From UBA1924 sp963976625 (GTDB lineage Bacteria; Planctomycetota; Phycisphaerae; Phycisphaerales; UBA1924), in NCBI GenBank assembly GCA_963976625.1, contig CAXBLA010000004.1:62001-126000 (forward strand): a stretch of DNA of 64,000 bases, read 5' to 3'. Position 1 is the stretch's first letter; each line of letters begins with the position of its first letter. The notes below the pieces were generated by a model, which worked only from the letters and a program-made list of their open reading frames with translations, did not search any database and was not told the DNA's origin. Shown piece after piece: positions 27,687 to 37,515 of the stretch. The translations under genes and the position numbers were made by a program.

Positions 27687-29699
27687 ATGGTCACACGATT
27701 CGTGTTCGGGATGCTCTTCCTTTATGGGCTGATGCTCTCGTCCGCCTCCATGGCGGCCCAGTCCGGGGCCCAAGCCGGGACTGACAGCGATCTCAAACCA
27801 GCCGACCAGCCCATCGTCATCACCCCGGTAACGACGATCCCCACCGCTCGCCAAGCCAACCGGATCGCCGTCATTACGGCTTTCGGCGTGATCGATCGGA
27901 CGATGGCGATGTCGATCCGTCGAAGAATCAAAGCCGCCGAGAACGCTGGCATGGACGCGATCGTCCTCGAGGTGAACTCGCCCGGCGGCGAGCTGGGCGC
28001 GGTGCTGGAAATCTCTAACACGATCAAGCAGTCCTCGATCAAGAACACCGTCGCGTGGATCCACCCAGACGCGTACTCGGGCGGCGCGATCATCGCCCTG
28101 GCGTGCAACGAGATCGTGACGAGCTCGCCCGCATCGATGGGCGACGCGTTCGTGATCCAATACACCCTCGACGGCGTCAAGGCCCTGAGCCCAACCGAGC
28201 GGACCAAGTTCCTGCCCCCGCTGATGGCCGATGTCACCGACTCGGCCCGTAAGAGCGGGTTCGACGAGTACCTCGTCCAAGCCATTGTCGTTGATGGCAT
28301 CGAGCTCTGGCTCGTCGAGGATCCGAATACCGGCGAGCGGATCGCGATCAACGAAGAAGAATACCGCCTGCTCTTCGATGGCGAGGTCATCCGAGGCAAG
28401 CCCATCCTCGCCGCCGTCACCGGCGGGGTGAAGACCTACAAGAAAATCCGGAACGCAAACCGGGACAGCGCCCAACAGGATGAAGCCGAGACCGATCAAG
28501 ACAAATCCGAATCAGATCAAGTTCAAGAGATCGACGAACCAACCGAACCCGCGGCTGACGAAACCGGCGATACTCTTGGCGATATACCCGCCGAAGCCCC
28601 CCTCGATACACCCATCGAGGCAGCCCCCGTCGAGCCGCGTGAGCCTCAGCCGACCGACTACCAGCCCGCAAGCCCCACGCTCGAAGATGTCGAGCGAGCC
28701 TTTCAGGATCAAAGCGAAGCGGTCGGGCTGGAATACCCGTCCAATCGTGTGGTCTTTAGCGCCAGCGATCGCGGAAAGTATCGGCTCGTGGGCTACATCA
28801 CCGACGGGTCATCCGCCATCGTCATGCGCGAGGACCAGCTCAAGTACTTCGGGTTCTCCACGGGCACCATCCAGACCGATGAAGAGCTCAAGGCGTTCTT
28901 TGGTGCTGCCGAGATGGTCCGCGTGAACGAGAGCGTCACCGAAAAACTGGTCCGCTTCCTGACCAACCCTTCGGTCAAGTTCTTCTTTATCGCCGTGTTC
29001 TTGATCGCGCTCGTCGTCGAGATGGTCATGGCCGGCACCGGGATCGCCGGCATCATCGCACTCACCGCTCTGGGCCTGCTCCTCGGGCCCAGCGCCATGA
29101 TCGGGCTCAGCGGGTGGTGGGAACTCATCGCCATCGTCATCGGGATCATCTGCCTGGCCCTCGAAGCGTTCGTCATCCCGGGGTTCGGCGTTTTCGGGGT
29201 CATCGGGATCGTCGCACTCTTCGGCGGCTTGATCGGCACCTTCGTCAACGCCGGCGGCTCGCTGTCGAACCCGCAGATGCAAAAAGACCTCTTCACCGGC
29301 TCGGTGACTGTGCTGCTCGCCCTCGTGACGGCGGGCGTCGGGTGGTGGCTGATCTTCCGCAACGCTCAGAACCTGCCGTTCTTCGATCGTCTGATTCTCT
29401 CGGGGGCTTCGGGCGTTGGGGGCGAACCTCAGAAGTCCATGCTCCACGCGATTATCCCCGACGACGGCAGCGTCAAGGTCGGGCACGAGGGCGTGACGAC
29501 CACGCCGCTCTACCCGATCGGCAAAGCGAACTTCGACGGCGAGATCATCGATGTCTACGCAACCATCGGCATGATCGACCCGGGCACCCGCGTGCGGGTG
29601 ATCGCCGCGACCAAGATGCGGATCGAGGTTGAAGCCATCGAAGCGATTGATTCCGAGCCAGAAGCTGACCAGAACTCATCCAACGAGGACACCGCCTGA
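27687..29699 (+). CDS. NfeD-family membrane serine protease (long form)
   Basis: 670 residues from the ATG at 27687. A signal peptide is followed by a ClpP-class protease domain with LEVNSPGGELGAVLEI and WIHPDAYSGGAIIALAC. Ser131 in YSGGA is the likely nucleophile. An acidic, Glu/Asp/Pro-rich linker (about residues 260-345) precedes a second mixed domain, four C-terminal transmembrane helices and an OB-like NfeD soluble domain. Long NfeD proteases (as in archaeal 1510-N) cleave stomatin-type partners. The gene couples to the short NfeD gene through a TGATG overlap and is followed by floA. Confidence 0.88.
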   Translation: MVTRFVFGMLFLYGLMLSSASMAAQSGAQAGTDSDLKPADQPIVITPVTTIPTARQANRIAVITAFGVIDRTMAMSIRRRIKAAENAGMDAIVLEVNSPGGELGAVLEISNTIKQSSIKNTVAWIHPDAYSGGAIIALACNEIVTSSPASMGDAFVIQYTLDGVKALSPTERTKFLPPLMADVTDSARKSGFDEYLVQAIVVDGIELWLVEDPNTGERIAINEEEYRLLFDGEVIRGKPILAAVTGGVKTYKKIRNANRDSAQQDEAETDQDKSESDQVQEIDEPTEPAADETGDTLGDIPAEAPLDTPIEAAPVEPREPQPTDYQPASPTLEDVERAFQDQSEAVGLEYPSNRVVFSASDRGKYRLVGYITDGSSAIVMREDQLKYFGFSTGTIQTDEELKAFFGAAEMVRVNESVTEKLVRFLTNPSVKFFFIAVFLIALVVEMVMAGTGIAGIIALTALGLLLGPSAMIGLSGWWELIAIVIGIICLALEAFVIPGFGVFGVIGIVALFGGLIGTFVNAGGSLSNPQMQKDLFTGSVTVLLALVTAGVGWWLIFRNAQNLPFFDRLILSGASGVGGEPQKSMLHAIIPDDGSVKVGHEGVTTTPLYPIGKANFDGEIIDVYATIGMIDPGTRVRVIAATKMRIEVEAIEAIDSEPEADQNSSNEDTA

Positions 29700-30202
29700 T
29701 GGATACCCTCCTGCTCATCGGGCTGGGCCTGCTCGGGCTCAGCGTGCTGCTCGTCGTGCTCGAAGCCTTCGTCCCCTCGGGCGGGGTGATCGGGATCGGC
29801 GCGCTCATCAGCGCGATCGCCGGGATCGTGTTCTTGTTCCGCTATGAACCGATCTGGGGCGCGATCGGGCTCCTTGCCACGGCGATCCTCGGGCCCATGG
29901 TCTTTGTGTTCTCGATCAAGATGCTCCCGAGCACGCCGATCGGCAGGAGCATGATGGGGCGATCGGGCGAAGAAATCGCCCAGGATCAATACGAAGCCCG
30001 CAAAGCCCAGCAGAGCGAGCGATCCAAGCTCATTGACGCCCATGGCACCGCGATCACCGACATGCGCCCGGGCGGGATCATCGAGATTGATGGCAAACGC
30101 CACGACGCGATCGCACAGGGCGGGATTATCGATCGCGGCACCCCCGTGCGGGTCACGAAAGTCGAGGGCATTTCGATTCAGGTTCAGCCACGCGAAGCAT
30201 AA
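29699..30202 (+). CDS. Short NfeD-like membrane protein
   Basis: 167 residues. Membrane helices at residues about 4-20, 30-45 and 55-72 precede a soluble beta domain (GTAITDMRPGGIIEIDGKRHDAIAQGGIIDRGTPVRVTKVEGISIQV), the OB-like NfeD C-terminal domain. Its ATG shares bases with the stop of the long NfeD gene (TGATG). Short NfeD proteins partner with flotillins or stomatins in bacterial membrane microdomains. floA lies 85 bases downstream. Confidence 0.88.
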   Translation: MDTLLLIGLGLLGLSVLLVVLEAFVPSGGVIGIGALISAIAGIVFLFRYEPIWGAIGLLATAILGPMVFVFSIKMLPSTPIGRSMMGRSGEEIAQDQYEARKAQQSERSKLIDAHGTAITDMRPGGIIEIDGKRHDAIAQGGIIDRGTPVRVTKVEGISIQVQPREA

Positions 30203-30287
30203 CAGCCACCGATTGTATATACTCTCGTAGAACAAGCATTCGATCCTGCGGAGCAAAGATGCGCCGCAAGGCCTGAAGGAGAAAACC

Positions 30288-31277
30288 ATGGGCAATCTCG
30301 TATATGTATTCATCGGCATCGGTGTCATCGTCCTGCTGATCTTCTTCGTGGTCATGCTGACCTTCTTCAACCTCTGGTTCCAGGCCGTCATGTCCAAGGC
30401 CGGCGTGAGCCTGCTCTCGATCATCGCGATGCGTTTCCGCAAGGTGAACCCCGCGGTCATCGTCAACAACAAGATCCGCCTGGTCAAAGCCGGGATCATC
30501 ACCGTTGATACCGACCAGCTCGAGAACCACTACCTCGCGGGCGGGAATGTGACCAATGTGGTGTCGGCGCTCATCGCCGCGAGCAACGCGAACATCGAGC
30601 TCCAATGGGGCATCGGCACCGCGATCGACCTGGCCGGGCGTGACATCCTCGACGCGGTCAACACTTCCGTGAACCCCAAGGTCATTGATTGCCCCAACCC
30701 CGGGCTCGGACGCCAGACCATCGACGCCGTCGCCAAGGACGGCATCCAGCTCAAATCTCGCGCCCGCGTGACCGTGCGGACCAATCTGGCCCGCCTGGTG
30801 GGTGGTGCGACCGAAGAAACCATCGTCGCCCGTGTGGGCGAGGGCATCGTCTCGAGCATCGGCTCGGCCGACACCCACAAGACCGTGCTCGAAAACCCGG
30901 ACAAGATCTCCAAAGCCGTGCTCTCCCGAGGGCTCGACGCGGGCACCGCCTACGAGATCCTCTCGATCGATATCGCCGACATCGATGTCGGGATCAACAT
31001 CGGCGCCAAGCTGATGGAAGACCAGGCCCAGGCCGACACCAAGGTCGCCCAGGCCCACGCCGAGAAGCGCCGCGCGATGGCCGTGGCCCAGGAACAAGAG
31101 TTCAAAGCCGAGGAACAGAAGAACCGCGCGTTGGTTGTGCTCGCCGAGGCCGATGTGCCCAAGGCGATCTCTGATTCATTCCGCAGCGGCAACCTGGGCA
31201 TTATGGATCACTACCGCATGAAGAACATCAACGCCGACACCAGCATGCGCAAGTCCATCGCCGATGACGAAAAATAA
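30288..31277 (+). CDS. floA: Flotillin-like protein FloA
   Basis: 329 residues; AAGGAG lies upstream of the ATG. One N-terminal membrane helix (VFIGIGVIVLLIFFVVMLTFF) is followed by a domain reading VSLLSIIAMRFRKVNPAVIVNNKIRLVKAG. The long YqfA/FloA signature region is GRDILDAVNTSVNPKVIDCP, with a C-terminal coiled coil (QAQADTKVAQAHAEKRRAMAVAQEQEFKAEEQ). FloA scaffolds functional membrane microdomains. Context with two NfeD genes matches the usual nfeD-floA operon. Confidence 0.92.
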   Translation: MGNLVYVFIGIGVIVLLIFFVVMLTFFNLWFQAVMSKAGVSLLSIIAMRFRKVNPAVIVNNKIRLVKAGIITVDTDQLENHYLAGGNVTNVVSALIAASNANIELQWGIGTAIDLAGRDILDAVNTSVNPKVIDCPNPGLGRQTIDAVAKDGIQLKSRARVTVRTNLARLVGGATEETIVARVGEGIVSSIGSADTHKTVLENPDKISKAVLSRGLDAGTAYEILSIDIADIDVGINIGAKLMEDQAQADTKVAQAHAEKRRAMAVAQEQEFKAEEQKNRALVVLAEADVPKAISDSFRSGNLGIMDHYRMKNINADTSMRKSIADDEK

Positions 31278-31382
31278 TCCGAGAAATGACCCGAGCATAT
31301 GATGGTTCATAAAAATCGATAAAACTTTATAAGTCTCCATCAAAACGGTTGCAAGCACCTAACAAATCCGTAGAATACCAAG

Positions 31383-31406
31383 AGCATCGCTGAGCGGTGC
31401 TTTTTT
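31383..31406 (+). terminator. Intrinsic terminator after floA
   Basis: AGCATCGC pairs with GCGGTGCT (one U-G pair) around a TGA loop and is followed by six T. It would end the nfeD-nfeD-floA transcript, and separates it from the gene at 31440. Confidence 0.85.
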
Positions 31407-31439
31407 GTACCTTTGATCTTTGACATTTGCAAGTGGGGA

Positions 31440-32774
31440 ATGGACATGGCCGACGGCGAGAAGTTATGCGTACTCTGTGGCGAGAGCTGTGTAGGAAAAC
31501 CACGGATCAAGAACGCCCAAGGGCAATACGCCCACAGCGCCTGCGTCGAAGCACGCAAGAATCAATCACAAGCCGTCGAAGAACCCCAGTACGAAGACGC
31601 GCTGGGCCTGGATGATGACGGCATGGACGACCTGCTCGGTGATATCGGCATGGAAGAACCAGCCACGATCGGGCACGGCGCCAACGCCTGCCCGGGCTGC
31701 GGGCAGCGCGTCGCCGAGGGAGCCGTCGTCTGCATGTCGTGCGGCTACAACGCCCAGACCGGGCGATCGATCTCGACCAAGAGCAAAGAAATGGCCACCC
31801 CGGGCGCAGGCTCGGCGGTGCTCGGCGGAGCCGCCAAGATGGGCGGTCTGGCCGCGAGCCCGATGCTCCCGCTGATCGGGGCACTCATTGGCGGTTTGAT
31901 CGGGGCCGCGATCTGGGCCGCGGTCGCGTTCTTCTTTGATTACGAGATCGGCTACATCGCCTGGGGCGTTGGCGGGCTCGTCGGGCTCGGCGCGACCTTG
32001 AGCAATGATTCACAGAAGGCCGGTGGGGGCACGGTCATCGGGGTGATGGCCGCGATCGTGGCGATCGGTTCGATCGCGGGCGGCAAGTACGCCGCGGCCT
32101 ACTTCGCCGTGCACAAATGGGTCGATGAGAACGGCGCGTTCGAGGAGATGACCGTCGCCGATGTCGATGTTGACTGGGTGCTCGACACCATCGCCACCGA
32201 ACTCTGTGACGAGAAAATCGAGAACGGCGAAACCATCGACTGGGGCGATGACACCGTCTATATCGAAGCCGCCTACTGGCCCGAGGACTACCCGCTTGAT
32301 ATCCGCGACGAGACCGTGGACCGCTGGGACGCCATGGACAGCTCCGAGCAACGCGACTACCGCAGGGCCATCGCTGATTCACTCTCCGAGTACGATGTCT
32401 CACTCAGTGATGTTGATGAGGAATGGGCCTTTGGCAACATCGCCGACGAGATCTGCGAGGAACGGATCGAGCGTGATGCCGCGATCAACTGGCCCGATCC
32501 CAACCTCCCGCTGACTTACGCCTACTGGCCCGAGGGCTACCCGGATTCCATCCAGCAAGAGACCACGGACAAGTGGGACGCGATGAGCGAGGACGAGCGG
32601 TACGATCAACGGGCCGAGATCGTCCGTGTGCAGAACGCATCGGCGGGCTCGGCGGACACCATCACGAAACAAGCCGTCAGCATGGTGTTTATCGATAGCT
32701 TTAAATCGGTCATCAACGGAGTCTTCCTGCTCCTCGCCGTCTGCACCGCCTACGGCATCGCATCAAACGAATAG
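31440..32774 (+). CDS. Zinc-ribbon membrane protein with a duplicated C-terminal module, function unknown
   Basis: 444 residues from the ATG at 31440; 31446 is an alternative. The first 30 residues hold LCVLCGESCVGKP. Near residue 78 a typical ribbon occurs, CPGCGQRVAEGAVVCMSCGYNAQTG, so two zinc sites are likely. Hydrophobic Gly-rich segments (about residues 130-220) form three or more membrane spans. The C-terminal 210 residues contain two related units: one with VDWVLDTIATELCDEKIENG and AAYWPEDYPLDIRDETVDRWDAM, the second with EEWAFGNIADEICEERIERD and AYWPEGYPDSIQQETTDKWDAM. A final membrane helix ends the protein. I do not recognise the family. Confidence 0.75.
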   Translation: MDMADGEKLCVLCGESCVGKPRIKNAQGQYAHSACVEARKNQSQAVEEPQYEDALGLDDDGMDDLLGDIGMEEPATIGHGANACPGCGQRVAEGAVVCMSCGYNAQTGRSISTKSKEMATPGAGSAVLGGAAKMGGLAASPMLPLIGALIGGLIGAAIWAAVAFFFDYEIGYIAWGVGGLVGLGATLSNDSQKAGGGTVIGVMAAIVAIGSIAGGKYAAAYFAVHKWVDENGAFEEMTVADVDVDWVLDTIATELCDEKIENGETIDWGDDTVYIEAAYWPEDYPLDIRDETVDRWDAMDSSEQRDYRRAIADSLSEYDVSLSDVDEEWAFGNIADEICEERIERDAAINWPDPNLPLTYAYWPEGYPDSIQQETTDKWDAMSEDERYDQRAEIVRVQNASAGSADTITKQAVSMVFIDSFKSVINGVFLLLAVCTAYGIASNE

Positions 32775-32810
32775 CCCGACGCACAAGCCGACAAGTAAGC
32801 CGACAAACCG

Positions 32811-35201
32811 TCAGTTGATCACGATCTCAATGTCCAGCTCCACAGCCGCCGGTGCCTGGCACGCGCTGTCGGTGCAGGCCTGGAACGAGATGCCCAGCAT
32901 CGGCGTGCCCGGGGTCGGACCAACGCCGGGGGCTTTCTCGATGGCAACCTCGAACTCGATGCGCCCGGTGTTGATGTTGAACTCCCCGACTGATTCAAGC
33001 CCGTACGATTCGCCCTGCGGGTAATCCGCATACACCGCCACGCCCTGCCCGCGCGTGAGCCCCACGCGTAGCGGGTGGAGCCCCTTGGCGGCTTGAGACT
33101 CGCCCGGGTCCGCCGCGACGATGTGGTAGCCGTCCTTGATCTCTAGGGCGATCTTGAACGATGACGGCTGATCGTCGCCCACTTCGATCGAAGCCGTCGA
33201 GACCAACACCTGCACCGGCGACTCTGCCTTGGACTTGGGCTTGGTTTGTTTTGCTGTTGGATCACCGAACAGATAGATCGGGGCGTAGACCGGCTCTTGC
33301 TCGAGCATCTTGATCAGCGCCCGGGCCGAGTTGATCGCCGACATCGGGAACCCGGCGAGCGCCCCAGAGATTGATTCAAGCAGCCCGGCCGCCCGCGTGC
33401 GGAACTTGGTCGCTTGGGCTTCGTCGCCAGCCACCAGTTCCGCGATATCGATCAGGTTATGGAGCATCACGCCCGACGCCGACGGGATCGCCCCGTCGTG
33501 GACCGACTTGGTGCGCACAAACAGGTCGGCCTGCTGCGCCCGCGTGTCGAAGTACGCCCCGCCGACACCGGCGAAGAGCCCGTGGGCCTCGTCGGCGAGT
33601 TCGATGATCGTCTCGATCGACGGAACCCCATCGACCATTGACGAGCGATGGAGTTTGATCAACCCCGACAACAGCATCGCGTAGTCTTCCAGCAAGCCCG
33701 GAACCTTGGCGATATTGGCCCGGTAGGCCCGCACCAGCTGATCTGGCTTCATATTGGAGAGGATAAAGCCCGCTGCTCGCTCGGCGGCCTGCACATACCT
33801 GGGCTCATTGAATGCCTCGCCTGCCTCGACCAATGCAGCAATCAACAGCCCGTTCCACGAAACAATCACCTTGTCATCGAGCCCCGGCTGCTTGCGTTTG
33901 GTGCGTGCCTCCATGAGCTTGGCATTGATCCCATCGACCGATGCCACAAACTCCGCATCGCTCATCGGCGAACGATCAGCCAGCTCATCGAGCCGGGCCT
34001 CAAGACGCAGCACGCTGCGCTTGGGCTCATTGGGATGGTGCGGGTCTTGGAAGTTGGGCCCGCTATCGAGCCCGTAGAGATCGAGTGCGAGCTTGGCTTC
34101 GGGCGTGCCTTCGCCGAGGACTTCGTTGATCTGTTCGGGCGTCCACAGATAGTTGAGCCCCTCGCGCCCATCGACCTCTGCGTCTTGCGCGCTATAGAAC
34201 CCTGCAGATCCGGGCTGTGACTGCTCAGTCATCTCGCTCAGCGCGTAGTCGAGCGTCTTGCGGGCGATCCGCTCGTAGTACGCATCGCCGTACACCGCCG
34301 CGGCCCGTGTGTACACGCCCGCGAGCTGGGCGTTGTCATAGAGCATCTTCTCAAAGTGCGGCACCGTCCAGAACGAATCCACCGAATACCGATGGAACCC
34401 GCCCCCTATCTGATCGTTGAGCCCCCCCATCGCCATCGCATCGAGCGTTTTCTTGACCGCCTTGTCGATCGCGATGCGCGTGCCCTCATCGGTGTGCGCG
34501 CGGAACGCGAGCAGATACTCGAGGAACACGGGCTGGGGGAACTTGGGCGCGCCGCTGAAGCCCCCGTTGGTCGGATCGAATCGCTGGAGCAAGGCCGAGG
34601 TCGCCGCCGAGAGCTGCCCCTCGCCCAGAGCGATCGGCTCGGAATCGCTCGATGCGACCTGCTCGATGACCGCAGTAGCGATCGACTCCGCCTGCTCGAT
34701 GACTTGTTGATTCTGTTCCTTCCACGCCTGCGAGAGCCCCTCAAGCAGCTGCGTGAACGACGGTCGCCCGTGCGCCGGCTCGGGCGGGAAGTAAGTCCCC
34801 GCATAAAACGGCTTTCGGCTCTCCGGCTCCAAGAACACCGACATCGGCCAACCGCCCGAACCCGAAAAGATCGTCGTCGCGGCCATATAGATCTCATCAA
34901 TATCCGGACGCTCTTCGCGATCCACCTTGATGCACACGAACCGCTCGTTCATCACCTTGGCGACCGTTTCATGCTCGAACGATTCCCGCTCCATCACATG
35001 ACACCAATAACAGGTGGAGTACCCGATCGACAAAAACACCGGCACATCCCGCCGACGCGCCTCGGCAAACGCCTCATCCCCCCACGGGAACCAGTCCACC
35101 GGGTTGTGCGCATGCTGGAGCAAGTACGGCGAGGTCTCACCCGCGAGGGCGTTGGTATGGGTCGGACCTATTGATGCTGGCTGGGCTTGGCTGGTATCCA
35201 T
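32811..35201 (-). CDS. YyaL/DUF255 thioredoxin-domain protein with DsbD-alpha-like C-terminal domain
   Basis: 796 residues from the ATG at 35201. SPYLLQHAHNPVDWFPWGDEAF and the active-site-like STCYWCHVMERESFE are the hallmarks of the DUF255/YyaL family (spermatogenesis-associated protein 20 in animals). A (alpha/alpha)6-type catalytic-like region follows, as in N-acylglucosamine 2-epimerases. The last roughly 110 residues add a different domain: QVLVSTASIEVGDDQPSSFKIALEIKDGYHI and a terminal FQACTDSACQAPAAVELDIEI, the pattern of the DsbD N-terminal (alpha) domain. Typical YyaL proteins are about 680-700 residues, so the extra domain explains the length. A thiol-redox or sugar-modifying role is suggested, not established. 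Confidence 0.82.
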   Translation of the reverse strand: MDTSQAQPASIGPTHTNALAGETSPYLLQHAHNPVDWFPWGDEAFAEARRRDVPVFLSIGYSTCYWCHVMERESFEHETVAKVMNERFVCIKVDREERPDIDEIYMAATTIFSGSGGWPMSVFLEPESRKPFYAGTYFPPEPAHGRPSFTQLLEGLSQAWKEQNQQVIEQAESIATAVIEQVASSDSEPIALGEGQLSAATSALLQRFDPTNGGFSGAPKFPQPVFLEYLLAFRAHTDEGTRIAIDKAVKKTLDAMAMGGLNDQIGGGFHRYSVDSFWTVPHFEKMLYDNAQLAGVYTRAAAVYGDAYYERIARKTLDYALSEMTEQSQPGSAGFYSAQDAEVDGREGLNYLWTPEQINEVLGEGTPEAKLALDLYGLDSGPNFQDPHHPNEPKRSVLRLEARLDELADRSPMSDAEFVASVDGINAKLMEARTKRKQPGLDDKVIVSWNGLLIAALVEAGEAFNEPRYVQAAERAAGFILSNMKPDQLVRAYRANIAKVPGLLEDYAMLLSGLIKLHRSSMVDGVPSIETIIELADEAHGLFAGVGGAYFDTRAQQADLFVRTKSVHDGAIPSASGVMLHNLIDIAELVAGDEAQATKFRTRAAGLLESISGALAGFPMSAINSARALIKMLEQEPVYAPIYLFGDPTAKQTKPKSKAESPVQVLVSTASIEVGDDQPSSFKIALEIKDGYHIVAADPGESQAAKGLHPLRVGLTRGQGVAVYADYPQGESYGLESVGEFNINTGRIEFEVAIEKAPGVGPTPGTPMLGISFQACTDSACQAPAAVELDIEIVIN

Positions 35202-35496
35202 GGGGAACTGTAGCAAGAAGCCAGCATGAGATATTGAGGGGCCCAAGATGTGCTCGTTGATTCTTATCAGACGCACCATTGATGCGATCGAGGTTGTCCA
35301 CGGCCGACCCACACTGACAAACACTATTTTTTGTATTTATAACACCGACTTCCAAGGTGAGTCGCTCTACCTGAAGTTTCTCCGTGTACCCTGTACATCA
35401 AATCAGCACCCGCACCGACAACCTACGGTGCATATCCTGTACACACAGCAACCAGAGTTCATTCATTAAGTATAGAGCACAAAAACCGTTCTTCTT

Positions 35497-36780
35497 ATGA
35501 CTACGAAACAGGAATCCCTATCATTGATAAAGAGCGTCCACCGATTGGACTGTGTATTCGCATGCCTTGCTTTTCTGCTCGGCTTCCTCTGGGTCCTCTG
35601 GCTCTGCGAAAGCTCGGGGCTGCAACTCGTCCGCATCGGTCTAGCCGGGCAATATTTCCAATCCGATACATGGCGTGCGTACGACGACATGGCGATCTTT
35701 GATGCGAGCCACTATCGCACCAATGTTCACGGCTGGTTCTCGCTCTTCTGGATCCCCATCATCAGTTTGATCGAGTTCTTCGGGTTCCATACGCTCCGTG
35801 CAATCTGGATCGCCAATGCCATCACCGCCGGGCTCTGGTCGGTCGGCCTGTGGATAGCCGGGCGTTCCCTAGGCGCACGCCGACCAGATGCCCTGCTGAT
35901 CCCCGCCCTCGGGCTGAGTATGTCCGCATCTATGCTCTGGTTTACAGTCCCTGAAACCTATCCGTCAGGCTCACTTGGTATTGTGTTGTGCTTCCTGATC
36001 GGGATCGGGTGGGCGAAGAAGTATCGACTCAACATCCTGGGTGCTTTGGCTGGCGCCTTTGCGATGGGCATGACACTCTCGAATGCCACCGCCCTCGGAG
36101 CCCAAGCGCTCGGGCTGGGATCTTGGCGCAAGTGCCTCGTGGTCCTGCCCCTCTCCATAGCCATTTACTTCGCGGGCTTTTTGGCGAGCCGGGCTCTTTT
36201 TCCCCAACCACCCTCTGTCCGAATCAGCAACCTTGCGAGTGATTCCGTCTATGTGTACGCCGCCAACCCCGAGCGTATCAAGAACACCACCCGATCCATG
36301 CTGGTATATACCCTGGCCGCCCCCACCCCTGAGCTCGAGCCAGAGTTTTCACTGTGGAGTGTTCAGCAGGTCCCGCTCGGGGCGATGAGCACCCTGACAG
36401 CCGGATCTGCAATAGCCTGGTGGTTGTTGATCAGCGTATCAATCGCGGTGGTGATCGTCGGACGAACATCCATCCGGGCTCGGGGCCCCGTGCCGATGGT
36501 CTGCCTGAGAGCGGTCCTGCTCTACATCGCGGCCCACACCCTGCTCCATATAGTCTATGGCGAAGAGTCGTTCCTCTACTCTATCCACCTCGCCCCCGCC
36601 ATTGCCCTCTTCTGCGGCTTTGTCTTTTTCATCAAAGACAAATACCTCTGGCCTGTCCGGGCCCTGGCGATCGTGGTCATCGGACTCTCCATCGCCAATA
36701 ACTTCGCGCTCATCAATCATCTGACAAGCGTGAAGACCATCGATGACGAACGAGCCAAACGGCTCAGCGGCTTTGAATGA
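35497..36780 (+). CDS. Polytopic membrane protein of unknown function (glycosyltransferase-C-like)
   Basis: 427 residues with about ten hydrophobic helices. After the first helix comes a hydrophilic segment, QYFQSDTWRAYDDMAIFDASHYRTNVHG, which resembles the acidic, DxD-like first periplasmic loop of GT-C glycosyltransferases. The C terminus is soluble and short. I do not recognise a specific family, so the GT-C suggestion rests on topology. The upstream 295-base gap (35202-35496) holds no recognisable gene. Confidence 0.6.
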   Translation: MTTKQESLSLIKSVHRLDCVFACLAFLLGFLWVLWLCESSGLQLVRIGLAGQYFQSDTWRAYDDMAIFDASHYRTNVHGWFSLFWIPIISLIEFFGFHTLRAIWIANAITAGLWSVGLWIAGRSLGARRPDALLIPALGLSMSASMLWFTVPETYPSGSLGIVLCFLIGIGWAKKYRLNILGALAGAFAMGMTLSNATALGAQALGLGSWRKCLVVLPLSIAIYFAGFLASRALFPQPPSVRISNLASDSVYVYAANPERIKNTTRSMLVYTLAAPTPELEPEFSLWSVQQVPLGAMSTLTAGSAIAWWLLISVSIAVVIVGRTSIRARGPVPMVCLRAVLLYIAAHTLLHIVYGEESFLYSIHLAPAIALFCGFVFFIKDKYLWPVRALAIVVIGLSIANNFALINHLTSVKTIDDERAKRLSGFE

Positions 36781-36804
36781 TTCATCCGAGCAACCCGCAT
36801 CTGC

Positions 36805-37515
36805 TCACAGACTTGAGCGATGGAGCTCTTCGATCTCGCCGGACTCATGCTCGATGAGCACCGTGTCGGCTTCGTCGATAAACAACCCGTGATCGATCAC
36901 CCCGGGGATGTCATTGAGCTCGGTCGCCAGCTGGGCGAGGTTCTCTGAGCCGTTGAGCGTCGCGTCGAGGACCAGGTTGCCGTTGTCGGTGATGAAGAGC
37001 TGCCCGTCCATCCCCTGGCGGATCACGCCGTTGATGCCGATGTGGCGCAGGGCCTTGCGTGTCGAGACGAGCCCGAACGCCATCACCGCGATCGGCAGCG
37101 GCGTGTCTGTACCGATCTGATCGGCGGCGACTTTGTCCTCGTGGATCATGAAGATCGTCTTCTTGGATGCCCAGCACAGGATCCGCTCGCGGGTCATCGC
37201 GCCGCGAGACCCCTTCATAACCTGCATCTTCCGGTCCACGGCGTCCGCGCCATCGATCAGTACATCGAGCTCTTCGAGCATCGCAAAGTCAACAATCCGC
37301 AAGCCAAGCGAGCGGGCCAGATCCTCGGCACGCTCAGACGCCGCGACGCACTCGACATCGAGCCCCTCGTCGATCACACGCTTAGCGAGGAACTCGATCC
37401 CCCGCGCCGCTGTTCGACCTGAGCCGAGCCCAACCTTCATGCCCGATTCAACCGACGCGACCGCCGCCAGCGCCAGCGCGTCGACGAGTTCTTGTTGGCT
37501 CTGTTGTTCACTCAA
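36805..37515 (-). CDS. rpiA: Ribose-5-phosphate isomerase A
   Basis: 236 residues from a TTG at 37515 with AAGGGA six bases upstream; an earlier TTG at 37551 is possible. KVGLGSGRTAARGIEFL is the phosphate loop (Gly-Leu-Gly-Ser-Gly-Arg instead of the usual GTGSTA). DVLIDGADAVDRKMQVMKGSRGAMTRERIL retains the catalytic Asp, Asp, Lys and Glu of RpiA, although the following Glu of DGADE is Ala. The enzyme interconverts ribose-5-phosphate and ribulose-5-phosphate. Its start overlaps the end of the aldehyde dehydrogenase gene. Confidence 0.85.
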   Translation of the reverse strand: MSEQQSQQELVDALALAAVASVESGMKVGLGSGRTAARGIEFLAKRVIDEGLDVECVAASERAEDLARSLGLRIVDFAMLEELDVLIDGADAVDRKMQVMKGSRGAMTRERILCWASKKTIFMIHEDKVAADQIGTDTPLPIAVMAFGLVSTRKALRHIGINGVIRQGMDGQLFITDNGNLVLDATLNGSENLAQLATELNDIPGVIDHGLFIDEADTVLIEHESGEIEELHRSSL

